Assembly: GCF_001461695.1 (NCBI RefSeq)
Contig: NZ_AUTC01000128.1
Span: 38,977 to 102,976 of the forward strand
Direction of reading: 5' to 3'
Length of the DNA stretch: 64,000 nucleotides
Source of the DNA: Sinorhizobium fredii USDA 205
GTDB lineage: Bacteria > Pseudomonadota > Alphaproteobacteria > Rhizobiales > Rhizobiaceae
Under the pieces are notes generated by a model, which saw nothing but the letters and a program-made list of their open reading frames with translations, had not been told where the DNA came from and did no database searches. The position numbers and the translations under genes were made by a program. Numbering within the stretch: the stretch's first letter is position 1; the number at the start of each line of letters is the position of its first letter. Positions 36,814-48,072 of this stretch are shown one piece after another.

Positions 36814-37426
36814 CTTCCTTGCCCTTATCCATGATTTTGCGAATTTTCTTGTCATCACCCTTTGATCCCCGATTGTGGCAAAAGTTCTTTTCGCCATGGT
36901 TTTTTAGGATTTAAGCTGCTGATTCCGAGAGTGCTTTCGGCGAAAGGGAGAGTGAACGCGAGCCGCGCGGATTTCAAGCGGCCGGAACGGGAATGCGCTT
37001 GCTGTACGTCTTGCCGAGGGCGGTGCCGCAGGGTTTTCCAAAGAAAGATCACGAAGGCCGTCGTGGCGGTTCGGCGGCGAGGCAGAGGCGCTACGATCCG
37101 GGATCGGTGCTCTACAGCGCCGCGCGCCTTATCAGGCACGCAAAGGTCGCTGTAGTGCTTTGAATTGCTGCATGTCTTTGTCCTTAAATCGAGGTCGATT
37201 TAATGAGACATGCAGTAGGCGAATCGCGGGCAAGTCTCGCCGCGACTGCGGAAGCCCTTTTCCCGATGAGCGCTTTACACTAAGAGAAGTCGCGCGCCTT
37301 GCGTGGCGTCGGAGGCAGAATGACGAATGCGAAGTGGTTCGCGTTCTGCTCTCACTGGATTAGAATCGATCCGAAGGGATTGGATCAGCCTGTCCGATCT
37401 CTCGGGTCCTGAGCACGGTAGCCGTC
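36814..37426. other. 613-base intergenic region upstream of aroC
   Basis: This region holds the inverted repeat copy at 37112-37215. It also has one weak 56-codon plus-strand frame (ATG 36993 to TGA 37163), whose last 17 codons lie within the repeat. I do not regard that frame as a supported gene. The promoter of aroC should lie between 37220 and 37400; no clear -35/-10 pair stands out. Confidence 0.5.
37112..37215 (-). repeat. RIME-like two-module palindromic repeat, copy 3 (inverted)
   Basis: On the plus strand module 2 comes first, with arms ctacagcg (37112-37119) and cgctgtag (37148-37155). The linker tgctttgaattg follows, then module 1 with ctgcatg (37168-37174) and catgcag (37209-37215) around TTAAATCGAGGTCGATTTAA. 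It is therefore the reverse of copies 1 and 2. It sits in the leader region upstream of aroC. Confidence 0.87.
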
Positions 37427-38524
37427 ATGTCGCACAATACCTTCGGTCATCTCTTCCGCGTCACCACCTGGGGCGAGAGCCACGGGCCGGCGCTCGGCTG
37501 CGTCGTCGACGGGTGCCCGCCCGGCATACGCTTCACGCTCGCCGAAATTCAGGCCTGGCTCGACAGACGCAAGCCCGGCCAGTCGCGCTTCGTGACCCAG
37601 CGTCGCGAAGACGACCTCGTGAAGGTTCTATCCGGCGTCATGCTCGACGAAGACGGCGAGACGATGATCTCCACCGGCGCGCCGATCTCGATGATGATCG
37701 AGAACACTGACCAGCGCTCGAAGGACTATTCGGAAATCGCCAAGCGCTACCGCCCGGGTCATGCCGACTATACCTACGACGTCAAATACGGCATTCGCGA
37801 CTATCGCGGCGGCGGCCGTTCCTCGGCACGCGAGACGGCCGCGCGCGTGGCGGCAGGCGGCATCGCCCGCAAGGTGGTGCCGGGCCTCGTCGTGCGTGCC
37901 GCGCTCGTGCAGATCGGCAAGCACCGGATCAATCGTGCCAATTGGGACTGGGCCGAGGTCAACAACAACCCGTTCTTTGCGCCGGACCCGGCAATCGTCC
38001 CCGTATGGGAGGAATATCTCGACGGCATTCGCAAGGCCGGCTCTTCGATGGGGGCGGTCGTCGAAGTGATTGCCGAGGGCGTACCGGCCGGCATCGGTGC
38101 ACCGATCTACAGCAAGCTCGACCAGGACATCGCTTCGAACCTGATGTCGATCAACGCCGTCAAGGGCGTCGAGATCGGCGATGGTTTTGCCACGGCCGAA
38201 TTGAGCGGCGAGGAGAACGCCGACGAGATGCGCGTCGGCTCGGACGGCGAGCCGGTGTTTCTTTCCAACCATGCCGGCGGCATCCTCGGGGGTATCGCGA
38301 CCGGCCAGCCGGTCGTTGCGCGTCTGGCGATCAAGCCGACCTCGTCCATTCTGACCGAGCGCCGCTCCATCGACAGCGACGGCAACGAGGTCGACGTGCG
38401 CACCAAGGGTCGCCACGATCCCTGCGTCGGGATCAGGGCCGTGCCGATCGGCGAAGCCATGCTTGCCTGCACGATCGCCGATCACTATCTGCGCGACCGG
38501 GGCCAAACCGGCCGGCTGAAGTAA
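37427..38524 (+). CDS. aroC: Chorismate synthase
   Basis: 365 residues. Signature segments are [18 protein letters not shown] (about 16-33), the [38 protein letters not shown] stretch, and the C-terminal [19 protein letters not shown]. It converts EPSP to chorismate with reduced FMN. The length matches the family. It lies 20 bases upstream of ribB, so the two are probably co-transcribed, as in related rhizobia. Confidence 0.96.
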   Translation: MSHNTFGHLFRVTTWGESHGPALGCVVDGCPPGIRFTLAEIQAWLDRRKPGQSRFVTQRREDDLVKVLSGVMLDEDGETMISTGAPISMMIENTDQRSKDYSEIAKRYRPGHADYTYDVKYGIRDYRGGGRSSARETAARVAAGGIARKVVPGLVVRAALVQIGKHRINRANWDWAEVNNNPFFAPDPAIVPVWEEYLDGIRKAGSSMGAVVEVIAEGVPAGIGAPIYSKLDQDIASNLMSINAVKGVEIGDGFATAELSGEENADEMRVGSDGEPVFLSNHAGGILGGIATGQPVVARLAIKPTSSILTERRSIDSDGNEVDVRTKGRHDPCVGIRAVPIGEAMLACTIADHYLRDRGQTGRLK

Positions 38525-38544
38525 CTTTCTGGAGAAGAGTGAAG

Positions 38545-39645
38545 ATGTCGTATGACCAGAAGCGCGTCGTCGAGGCTATTCGCGCCTTTGAGGCCGGCGA
38601 GATCGTCGTCGTCACCGATGACGGCGGGCGCGAGAACGAAGGCGACCTGATCGTTGCGGCGGTGCACTGCACGCCGGAGAAGATGGCCTTCATCGTCAGG
38701 CATACCTCGGGCATCGTCTGTGCGCCGATGCCGCGCGATGAGGCGAAACGCCTCAACCTGAATGCGATGGTCGCCGAGAACGATTCCGCTCACACCACGG
38801 CCTTTACGGTTTCCGTCGACTTCAAGCACGGGACGACCACCGGCATTTCTGCCGACGATCGCACCTTGACAGTGAGAAACCTTGCCAATCCGAATGTCGG
38901 AGCGACGGATTTCGTCCGGCCAGGCCATATCTTTCCGCTGGTGGCGCGCGAGGGCGGCGTGTTGATGCGCTCCGGCCACACCGAGGCGGCCGTCGACCTG
39001 TGCAAGCTCGCGAGCCTGCCGCCGATCGGCGTCATCTGCGAACTCGTCAATGACGACGGCACCGTGACGCGCGGTCCGCAGGTGGAGGCATTCGCCGAAA
39101 CGCACGGTCTGAAGCAAGTCTCCGTTGCCGATCTCATTGCTTACCGCCAGCGCAAGGAGACCCTGATCGAGAAGGCCAACAGCTTCGCGATCGAGACGGC
39201 CTACGGCAAGGCGAAGGCCCATACCTATTCACTGCCCTGGGATCCGATGCAGCATCTCGCCGTCGTTTTCGGCGACGTTCGCGACGGCGTCGATATTCCT
39301 GTCCGTCTTCACCTCGAGAATGTCGGCGCGGACGTCTTCGGCAATGACCGCCAGATCGACGAGATCATGAAGCGCATCGCCGGCGAGGGTAGGGGCGTTA
39401 TCGTCTATCTGCGCGAGGGCTCGGTCGGCGTCGGCGTCTCGCAGACGGCGCGAAAGGGCAAGCATGAACGCGAGGCCCATTCGGAAGCGCAGGCTCGCGA
39501 AAGCGAATGGCTGGAAATCGGTCTCGGCGCCCAGATCCTCAAGGACCTCGGCATCACCTCCATCCGCCTCCTCTCGTCTCGTGCGCGTCACTATGTCGGC
39601 CTCGAAGGCTTCGGCATCAAGATTGCCGCGACCGAGATCCTGTAG
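38545..39645 (+). CDS. ribB: 3,4-dihydroxy-2-butanone 4-phosphate synthase with degenerate GTP cyclohydrolase II domain
   Basis: 366 residues from ATG 38545 ([15 protein letters not shown]). The N-terminal RibB domain (about 1-200) has all key motifs: [19 protein letters not shown], the [30 protein letters not shown] loop and [11 protein letters not shown]. The C-terminal RibA-like domain (about 210-366) reads [14 protein letters not shown] and lacks the cysteines of the normal zinc site. GTP cyclohydrolase II activity is therefore not expected. The RibB reaction converts ribulose 5-phosphate to the four-carbon riboflavin precursor. Confidence 0.92.
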   Translation: MSYDQKRVVEAIRAFEAGEIVVVTDDGGRENEGDLIVAAVHCTPEKMAFIVRHTSGIVCAPMPRDEAKRLNLNAMVAENDSAHTTAFTVSVDFKHGTTTGISADDRTLTVRNLANPNVGATDFVRPGHIFPLVAREGGVLMRSGHTEAAVDLCKLASLPPIGVICELVNDDGTVTRGPQVEAFAETHGLKQVSVADLIAYRQRKETLIEKANSFAIETAYGKAKAHTYSLPWDPMQHLAVVFGDVRDGVDIPVRLHLENVGADVFGNDRQIDEIMKRIAGEGRGVIVYLREGSVGVGVSQTARKGKHEREAHSEAQARESEWLEIGLGAQILKDLGITSIRLLSSRARHYVGLEGFGIKIAATEIL

Positions 39646-39663
39646 CGCGTACTGCGAGTCACA

Positions 39664-39693
39664 GAAGCCGCGCATCCAAAGGAGCGCGGCTTC
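39664..39693. terminator. Bidirectional hairpin between ribB and ialB-like gene
   Basis: A perfect 10-bp stem, GAAGCCGCGC (39664-39673) with GCGCGGCTTC (39684-39693) and a 10-base loop, is followed on the plus strand by gtcattt. It lies between the convergent stop codons of ribB and the ialB-like gene and could terminate both. Confidence 0.75.
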
Positions 39694-39717
39694 GTCATTT
39701 CGGCAGTTGACCGGGAA

Positions 39718-40248
39718 TTACGGAAGCGCGTCGTAGCCCTCGCCGAAGCCTTTGAGGTCGACCGGAATGCCGACCCCTTCCTCCGGCGACTGGAAGACGA
39801 TGAAGGTTGCCGTCCCACCGGCGCGCAGCGTCTTCAATAGCTCATCCTCAAGCACGACCTCGGCATAACAGCCGTCGGAGAAGCAGCGGACGAAGTAGGC
39901 GCGGCCGATATCCTTGCCATCGACGTTGAGGCCGAGGCCGTTGGGCAGAAGCACGCCGAGCGGCGCCAGAACGCGAAGGATCTTCGCCTTGCGGTCGGCG
40001 GTCTTGAGAACGACGACCGAGAGCCCGACCTCGGGCCGGTCCTCGGCGATGACGTTTTGCATCAGCGCGCATTGTTCCGCCGAGGCGCCGGCCGGCTGAT
40101 CGCAGACGATCGACCAGGCGCCGTGGTTCGACTTGACGGTCCCCGGTGTCGCGGCGGATTGCTGGGCCATGCTTGCGGTGGGTAAGACGAAGGCGGCAAT
40201 TCCGAGCGCGACCAAAGCGGGCAGCCGGGAGAAGAGGGACAGGCCCAT
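39718..40248 (-). CDS. Invasion-associated locus B (IalB) family periplasmic protein
   Basis: 176 residues from ATG 40248 (MGLSLFSRLPALVALG), preceded by GAGG nine bases upstream. A signal peptide ends near PTASMAQQ. The mature part has the IalB pattern HGAWSIVCDQPAG..EQCALMQ and ALGVLLP-like VLAPLGVLLPNGLGLNVDGKDIGRAYFVRCFSDGCYAEV, with two conserved cysteine pairs. The family is named for a Bartonella erythrocyte invasion factor, but in free-living rhizobia its role is unknown. It is divergent from ctaC across a 390-base region. Confidence 0.88.
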   Translation of the reverse strand: MGLSLFSRLPALVALGIAAFVLPTASMAQQSAATPGTVKSNHGAWSIVCDQPAGASAEQCALMQNVIAEDRPEVGLSVVVLKTADRKAKILRVLAPLGVLLPNGLGLNVDGKDIGRAYFVRCFSDGCYAEVVLEDELLKTLRAGGTATFIVFQSPEEGVGIPVDLKGFGEGYDALP

Positions 40249-40638
40249 GTAAACCTCAAAACGTCGAATCATTCGGGCTATTCTTGAAGCGCATAGAGAT
40301 AAATGAAAAGCCCTGCCTCTTACATTCCAGCGGCATATGGCCGAAATTGGGCCTCTCTCGCTCGTATCGGGCGCAGCGGAGGGTTCTCCTTGGCCGCCCT
40401 GCGGAAGGGCGCCCGTGTGGCAGGGCGTCAGACCAGCTGCGGACCACAGCCCCAAGCCAATCTCGATGCGGCGCGAAGGGGGCGGCGGGAAAACTTGGCT
40501 TTGTGCAAAAATGCCGCACGAGGTTCATTGCACAGATGTTGCGGCGCTGGTCAAACTGTGGTTTGAAGCGCTTCCAGTATCGCAGGGATTCTGCGTTCCG
40601 GGTTTGATCCTGATCAAGCGCATTGGGGAGACGTAATT
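40249..40638. promoter_or_regulatory. 390-base divergent region controlling ialB-like gene and ctaC
   Basis: No supported gene. It carries the signals for the aa3 oxidase operon, including the FNR/FixK box at 40604-40617 and the GGGGAGA ribosome-binding site at about 40625-40631. I see no ncRNA structure that I can name. Confidence 0.55.
40604..40617 (+). promoter_or_regulatory. Perfect FNR/FixK-type anaerobox before ctaC
   Basis: TTGATCCTGATCAA fits TTGAT-N4-ATCAA without mismatch. It lies 21 bases before the ctaC start codon, just before the ribosome-binding site. A site this close to the start suggests repression of the aa3 oxidase operon at low oxygen by an FNR/FixK/FnrN-type regulator rather than activation. 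The regulator is not in the window. Confidence 0.7.
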
Positions 40639-43235
<2,597 letters not shown>

Positions 43236-43247
43236 CGGACAACGAAC

Positions 43248-43273
43248 AGAAGCCGCCGGTCACGGCGGCTTCT
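43248..43273 (+). terminator. Strong hairpin between ctaD and ctaB
   Basis: An 11-bp perfect stem, AGAAGCCGCCG (43248-43258) and CGGCGGCTTCT (43263-43273), with loop gtca. It is followed by cccc and not by a T-run, so it looks more like a processing or attenuation structure that would lower expression of the assembly genes relative to ctaCD than a full terminator. Confidence 0.5.
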
Positions 43274-43333
43274 CCCCGCCGGCCTTCCGGCATGATGCGG
43301 CCCATCCGGCCGCAGCAGGTTCAGGAAAGAGAC

Positions 43334-44290
43334 ATGACGCTCATCGACAATCACGAGGCAGTCGGCATGGAAGGCGCAGCGCGCCTGTCCGAAGCCTCTG
43401 CGCGCGATTACTTCGAGCTCCTGAAGCCGCGCGTCATGTCTCTTGTCGTATTTACCGCCTTTGCGGGACTCGTCCTTGCGCCAGGACAAATAAATCCGTT
43501 CATCGGCTTCATCGCCATCCTCTGCATTGCCGTGGGCGCCGGTGCCTCCGGGGCGCTGAACATGTGGTATGACGCCGATATCGATGCCGTGATGAGCCGT
43601 ACCGCCAAGCGTCCCATCCCGGCCGGCAAGATCCTGCCGCAGGAAGCGCTCGCATTCGGGCTGACCTTGTCGGCATTCTCCGTGATGATCCTTGGGCTCG
43701 CCGTCAATTGGCTTGCAGCCGGGTTGCTCGCCTTCACGATCTTCTTCTACGTGGTCATCTACACGATGTGGCTGAAGCGTTCGACGCCACAGAACATTGT
43801 CATCGGCGGCGCAGCCGGGGCCTTCCCGCCGATGATCGGCTGGGCCTGCGTGACCGGCGGCGTGTCGGTCGAGAGCATCGTGCTCTTCCTGATCATCTTC
43901 CTTTGGACGCCGGCTCATTTCTGGGCACTGGCGCTCTTCAAGATGGGCGACTACGGTGCCGTCGGCGTGCCGATGATGCCGAACGTCTGCGGTGAGGCGA
44001 CGACCAAGCGGCAGATCGTCGTCTATGCACTTCTGACCGCGCTGAGCGGCATCTGTCCTACCCTGCTCGGTTTTGCGAGCCTTGGATACGGAGCCTTCGC
44101 GACCGCCCTTGGCCTCGGCCTAATCTGGTATTCGCTCGCCGTGCTGCGCATGCCCGAAGCCGACAAGCGAATGCTGCCGGCCAAGAAGCTCTTCGCCTTC
44201 TCGATCGCCTATCTCTTCGCCATTTTCTCGGCCCTGCTCGTGGACTACGTGATCGCCCATGCCTGGCTCAATGCCGGAGGTCTCATCTGA
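43334..44290 (+). CDS. ctaB: Protohaem IX farnesyltransferase
   Basis: 318 residues from ATG 43334, with AGGAAAGA before it. It is a UbiA-superfamily prenyltransferase: the first aspartate-rich motif is [18 protein letters not shown] and the second region includes [14 protein letters not shown] [25 protein letters not shown]. It makes haem O, the precursor of haem A, for the oxidase. It lies 97 bases after ctaD. The stop codon overlaps ctaF (ATGA-type junction). Confidence 0.95.
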   Translation: MTLIDNHEAVGMEGAARLSEASARDYFELLKPRVMSLVVFTAFAGLVLAPGQINPFIGFIAILCIAVGAGASGALNMWYDADIDAVMSRTAKRPIPAGKILPQEALAFGLTLSAFSVMILGLAVNWLAAGLLAFTIFFYVVIYTMWLKRSTPQNIVIGGAAGAFPPMIGWACVTGGVSVESIVLFLIIFLWTPAHFWALALFKMGDYGAVGVPMMPNVCGEATTKRQIVVYALLTALSGICPTLLGFASLGYGAFATALGLGLIWYSLAVLRMPEADKRMLPAKKLFAFSIAYLFAIFSALLVDYVIAHAWLNAGGLI

Positions 44291-44430
44291 TGGAAACCCT
44301 CAAACTCAGCGAAGCCCAGAAGAAGTCGCGCCGCGGCCGCAACATCGCGCTCGGCCTGGTGCTCGCCGGTCTCGTTGGGCTGTTCTATGTCGTCACGCTG
44401 ATCAAGTTCGGCGGCGGCATGGCTCATTGA
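44290..44430 (+). CDS. ctaF: Small cytochrome oxidase-associated membrane protein (CoxF/CtaF)
   Basis: A 46-residue protein with one membrane helix ([25 protein letters not shown]) preceded by a basic stretch KKSRRGRN. It is found at this position between ctaB and ctaG in many alphaproteobacteria. Its exact role is unknown; it is thought of as an assembly or accessory protein. The start overlaps the ctaB stop. Confidence 0.85.
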   Translation: METLKLSEAQKKSRRGRNIALGLVLAGLVGLFYVVTLIKFGGGMAH

Positions 44431-44441
44431 AGGTACGGCCC

Positions 44442-45041
44442 GTGACGAACACCCGGCAAACACCCCCGAAGGAGCGCGCCAACGGCGTCATCGTCGGCGC
44501 CTGCCTCGCCTTCGCAGCCGGCATGGTCGGGATGGCCTATGCGGCCGTGCCGCTTTACGACATGTTCTGCCGGGTGACGGGCTACAACGGTACGACGCAG
44601 CGCGTCGAGCAGGCTTCGGACGTCATTCTCGACGAAAAGATCAAGGTGACCTTCGACGCCAATGTCGGGCCGGGACTGGCATGGGATTTCAAGCCGGTTC
44701 AGCGCGACATCGACGTCAGGATCGGCGAGACCGTGCAGGTCATGTACCGAGCGAAGAACCTTTCGTCGAAGCCGGCGACCGGCCAGGCGACGTTCAATGT
44801 GACGCCGATGGCGGCAGGCGCCTATTTCAACAAGGTGCAATGCTTCTGCTTCACCGAGACGACGCTCAAGCCCGGCGAGGAGATGGAGATGCCCGTCGTC
44901 TTCTTCGTCGATCCGGAGATCGTCAAGCCGGTCGAGACCAAGGATATCAAGACGTTGACGCTATCCTACACCTTCTATCCGCGCGAGCCGTCCAAGCCGC
45001 TCGCCGCCGTGAAGGACGAGGAAACTGAGAACAGACTTTGA
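44442..45041 (+). CDS. ctaG: Cytochrome c oxidase assembly protein CtaG (Cox11)
   Basis: 199 residues from GTG 44442, chosen because GAAGG stands eight to nine bases upstream; TTG 44427 overlaps ctaF and is less likely. One N-terminal membrane helix is followed by a periplasmic beta domain with the copper-binding CFCF motif ([30 protein letters not shown]). It inserts copper into the CuB site of subunit I. The last membrane-side cysteine ([11 protein letters not shown]) is also present. Confidence 0.95.
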   Translation: MTNTRQTPPKERANGVIVGACLAFAAGMVGMAYAAVPLYDMFCRVTGYNGTTQRVEQASDVILDEKIKVTFDANVGPGLAWDFKPVQRDIDVRIGETVQVMYRAKNLSSKPATGQATFNVTPMAAGAYFNKVQCFCFTETTLKPGEEMEMPVVFFVDPEIVKPVETKDIKTLTLSYTFYPREPSKPLAAVKDEETENRL

Positions 45042-45103
45042 CAGGACGCCCGTTTCGGCTATGCCGGGTGGGCGACAAGAGAGGACTATCGGGGATTACT
45101 GAC

Positions 45104-45982
45104 ATGGCCGGAGCGCATCAGAAGAATCACGACTACCACATCATCGATCCGAGCCCGTGGCCGTTGCTCGCCTCCATCGGCGCCTTCGTCATGGCTTTCG
45201 GCGGCGTCGGTCTCATGCGTTACGCTGCCGGCGGTTCGTTCAAGCTGTTTGGCCTCGAACTTGCCAATCCGTGGCTCTTCCTGATCGGTCTGGCGATCGT
45301 CCTCTACACGATGTTCGGCTGGTGGTCGGACACGATCAAGGAAGGCCGCGAAGGTCATCACACACGCGTCGTGTCGCTGCACCTGCGCTATGGCATGATC
45401 ATGTTCATCGCCTCCGAGGTGATGTTCTTCGCCGCCTGGTTCTGGGCCTTCTTCGATGCGAGCCTTTTTGCCGGCGAACCCATTCAGGCCGCTCGCGCCG
45501 CCTATACCGGCGGCGTCTGGCCGCCGAAAGGCATCGAAGTCCTCGATCCCTGGCATCTGCCGCTCTACAACACGGTCATCCTGCTGCTTTCCGGCACGAC
45601 CGTCACCTGGGCACACCATGCGCTGCTGCACAACGACCGCAAGGGCCTGATCTCCGGGCTGACGCTGACGGTGCTGCTCGGCGTTCTGTTCTCCTTCGTC
45701 CAGGGTTATGAATACGCGCACGCCCCGTTCGCCTTCCGCGATTCGATCTATGGCGCCACCTTCTTCATGGCGACCGGCTTCCACGGCTTCCACGTTCTCG
45801 TCGGCACCATCTTCCTGCTGGTCTGCCTGTTCCGGGCACTGGGTGGCGGCTTCAGCCAGCAGCATCACTTCGGCTTCGAAGCGGCTGCCTGGTACTGGCA
45901 CTTCGTTGACGTGGTCTGGCTGTTCCTGTTCTTCTCCATCTACATCTGGGGTGGATGGGGCGCGCCGATCGCTCACGGCTAA
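45104..45982 (+). CDS. ctaE: Cytochrome c oxidase subunit III (aa3 type)
   Basis: 292 residues from ATG 45104 with seven membrane helices. Signature segments are [43 protein letters not shown] and the C-terminal [19 protein letters not shown]. It stabilises subunit I and helps proton uptake. It completes the ctaC-D-B-F-G-E order. Confidence 0.96.
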   Translation: MAGAHQKNHDYHIIDPSPWPLLASIGAFVMAFGGVGLMRYAAGGSFKLFGLELANPWLFLIGLAIVLYTMFGWWSDTIKEGREGHHTRVVSLHLRYGMIMFIASEVMFFAAWFWAFFDASLFAGEPIQAARAAYTGGVWPPKGIEVLDPWHLPLYNTVILLLSGTTVTWAHHALLHNDRKGLISGLTLTVLLGVLFSFVQGYEYAHAPFAFRDSIYGATFFMATGFHGFHVLVGTIFLLVCLFRALGGGFSQQHHFGFEAAAWYWHFVDVVWLFLFFSIYIWGGWGAPIAHG

Positions 45983-46059
45983 GACCGGCGCGGTGTGAAG
46001 ATAAGGGGCGGCTGCGGCGACGTGGTCGCCCTATTTCGTTAGCGAGTTATGGTCGGACG

Positions 46060-46557
46060 ATGAAGAACGCGTATGTGTGGCCTCTTGCGGCGGCGCTGCT
46101 TTTGGCGGGGCTGTTTCCGGCGCTGGGTGCTGAAACCGCCGATAAGGTCGTCGTCTACAAGGAGCGCCGCGTGCTGCAACTGTTCCAGGGCGAGCGGCTT
46201 CTGCGCGAATTTCCGATCGCGCTTGGCGGCAATCCCGTTGGACACAAGATGCGGGAAGGCGATCGGCGGACGCCGGAGGGGAGCTACGTTCTGGACTGGC
46301 GCAACGACGCGAGCAGCTTCTACCGCTCCATGCACGTTTCCTATCCCGCGCCCGAGGACGTTGAGGCCGCCGCTGCCAAGGGCGTGGATCCGGGCGGCAT
46401 GATCATGGTCCATGGCCAGCCCAACTATCTCGGCTGGCTGGCCTTTTTGACGCAGATGTTCGATTGGACGGACGGCTGCATTGCCGTTACCAATGCCGAG
46501 ATGGACGAAATCTGGGACATGGTCCCGAACAATACGGCGATCGAGATCAATCCATGA
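46060..46557 (+). CDS. L,D-transpeptidase (YkuD/YafK-type) family protein
   Basis: 165 residues from ATG 46060. A signal peptide ends near PALGAETA. The YkuD domain (about 30-160) has MIMVHGQPNYLG and the nucleophile segment DWTDGCIAVTNAEMDEIW, the variant seen in YafK-type members in place of SxGCxR. These enzymes form or remodel 3-3 crosslinks or attach peptides to peptidoglycan in the periplasm. It is placed between ctaE and a DUF983 gene, which it overlaps (ATGA). Confidence 0.87.
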   Translation: MKNAYVWPLAAALLLAGLFPALGAETADKVVVYKERRVLQLFQGERLLREFPIALGGNPVGHKMREGDRRTPEGSYVLDWRNDASSFYRSMHVSYPAPEDVEAAAAKGVDPGGMIMVHGQPNYLGWLAFLTQMFDWTDGCIAVTNAEMDEIWDMVPNNTAIEINP

Positions 46558-46937
46558 ATGACGACAAGGCGCTGTACCCGCCGGTTGAGCCGATTGTGGC
46601 GGGAATCAAGGGACTTTGCCCGCGTTGTGGTCAGGGCCGTGTTTTCGACGGCTTCCTGAAGGTTCGGCGGGCTTGCGAGAATTGCGAACTCGACTATCGC
46701 TTTGCCGATTCCGGCGACGGACCCGTCGTTTTCGTCATCCTCATCGTCGGCTTCATCGTCGTTGGGGCGGCGCTGTGGACGGAGGTCAACGTCAATCCGC
46801 CGCTATGGCTGCACTTCCTGCTCTGGATACCCTTGGCGACGGTATTCAGCCTTGCGCTGACGAGGATGTTGAAGGGCGTGCTGATCAATCTGCAGTATCG
46901 CAACAATGCGCGCTCGGGCGAAATCGACCGTGACTGA
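46554..46937 (+). CDS. DUF983 membrane protein
   Basis: 127 residues, starting at ATG 46554 inside the preceding stop. An N-terminal zinc-ribbon-like part carries CPRCGQGRVFDGFLKVRRACENC (two CxxC pairs), followed by two membrane helices (VVFVILIVGFIVVGAALWTE and FLLWIPLATVFSLALTRML). DUF983 genes regularly sit beside cytochrome oxidase genes in alphaproteobacteria, suggesting an assembly or metal role; this is not established. Its 3' end overlaps surf1. Confidence 0.9.
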   Translation: MNDDKALYPPVEPIVAGIKGLCPRCGQGRVFDGFLKVRRACENCELDYRFADSGDGPVVFVILIVGFIVVGAALWTEVNVNPPLWLHFLLWIPLATVFSLALTRMLKGVLINLQYRNNARSGEIDRD

Positions 46938-47691
46938 GGCGTATCAGTCGACTTCACGCGGCCGCTTCGGACGGATTGCCGGTCTCGTCCTTGTCGTGAT
47001 CGCCTTCGTCGTGCTCGTCTCCCTCGGCACATGGCAGGTAGAGCGGCTGCAGTGGAAGGAGGCGCTGATCGCGGCGATCGCGGAACGCCGCTCGGCGCCG
47101 CCGGTCTCTGTTGAGGATATCGAGGCCATGACTTCGGCCGGTGAGGACGTCGACTATCGCGCCACGCGCGTGTCCGGCGTCTACGATCACGACAAGGAGC
47201 GGCACTTCTTTGCCACGCATGAGGGGCGCACAGGATACTACGTCTTCACGCCGCTGATGCTGGCGGACGGCCGCGCCCTGTTCGTCAACCGCGGCTTCGT
47301 GCCGTTCGAGAAGAAGGACGCCGCGACGCGGCCCGAGGGCGAGGTTACCGGAACCGTGACCATCGATGGCCTGGCGCGCTCGCGGCTTTCGGAGAAACCG
47401 TCGTCACTGGTGCCCGATAACGACATCGCAAAAAACATCTTTTATTGGAAGGATCTCGACGCGATGGCCAGCACGGCCGGCATTGCCGCCGACCGCGTCC
47501 TGCCCTTCTTCGTCGATGCGGATGCTTCGAAAAATCCGGGCGGCCTGCCGATTGGCGGGGTGACGCAGTTCGATCTGCCGAACAACCACCTCCAATATGC
47601 GCTCACCTGGTACGGCCTCGCGGCGGCGCTCCTCGTCGTTTGCGGAGCATATCTTTATCGCCAGCGACGCAGAGATATTTCCGAAAAGTGA
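46930..47691 (+). CDS. SURF1 family cytochrome oxidase biogenesis protein
   Basis: 253 residues from GTG 46930, overlapping the DUF983 gene by eight bases. Two membrane helices bracket a periplasmic domain: the first contains VVLVSLGTWQVERLQWKE (the SURF1 GxWQ.xR.xWK pattern), and the C-terminal one contains PNNHLQYALTWYGLAAALL (the NxHxxYAxTW motif). It helps insert haem A into the aa3 oxidase. Its position downstream of ctaE is consistent. Confidence 0.93.
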   Translation: MTEAYQSTSRGRFGRIAGLVLVVIAFVVLVSLGTWQVERLQWKEALIAAIAERRSAPPVSVEDIEAMTSAGEDVDYRATRVSGVYDHDKERHFFATHEGRTGYYVFTPLMLADGRALFVNRGFVPFEKKDAATRPEGEVTGTVTIDGLARSRLSEKPSSLVPDNDIAKNIFYWKDLDAMASTAGIAADRVLPFFVDADASKNPGGLPIGGVTQFDLPNNHLQYALTWYGLAAALLVVCGAYLYRQRRRDISEK

Positions 47692-47703
47692 CATGGGGAA
47701 CGA

Positions 47704-48069
47704 ATGGGTATTCTCGTCGTAATCCTGATTGCGCTTACCGCTTTGCTGCACGTCGGCTTTCTCGTGCTCGAAATGTTTCTTTGGACGAAGCCCCAAGGTA
47801 AGGCGGTCTTCCGCATGACGGCGGAGCGGGCCGAGACGACGCGGGTGCTTGCGGCCAATCAGGGGCTCTATAACGGGTTCCTGGCCGCGGGTCTTCTCTG
47901 GTCGCTGCTCCAACCGGAACCGGCCTTTGCCCTGCAGTTGAAGGTCTTCTTTCTTGTGTGCGTGATCGTTGCCGCTATATATGGCGCATGGTCGGTCAAG
48001 CCCCGTATTCTTCTCGTGCAGGGCGGTCCGGCAATGCTCGCCCTCCTGTTCGTTCTACTGGCGTCCTGA
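47704..48069 (+). CDS. DUF1304 small membrane protein
   Basis: 121 residues with four hydrophobic segments. The pattern HVGFLVLEMFLWTKPQGKAVF and LAANQGLYNGFLAAGLLW is that of DUF1304. The function is unknown to me. It stands between surf1 (12 bases) and ispH (3 bases) in the same direction, so it belongs to the same transcript. Confidence 0.87.
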   Translation: MGILVVILIALTALLHVGFLVLEMFLWTKPQGKAVFRMTAERAETTRVLAANQGLYNGFLAAGLLWSLLQPEPAFALQLKVFFLVCVIVAAIYGAWSVKPRILLVQGGPAMLALLFVLLAS

Positions 48070-48072
48070 TTC

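Noticed and set aside
36993..37163. A 56-codon plus-strand frame (MRLLYVLPRAVPQGF..) upstream of aroC
   Set aside because: No recognisable family, a weak ribosome-binding site, and its last 17 codons are the palindromic repeat; not strong enough to call a gene.
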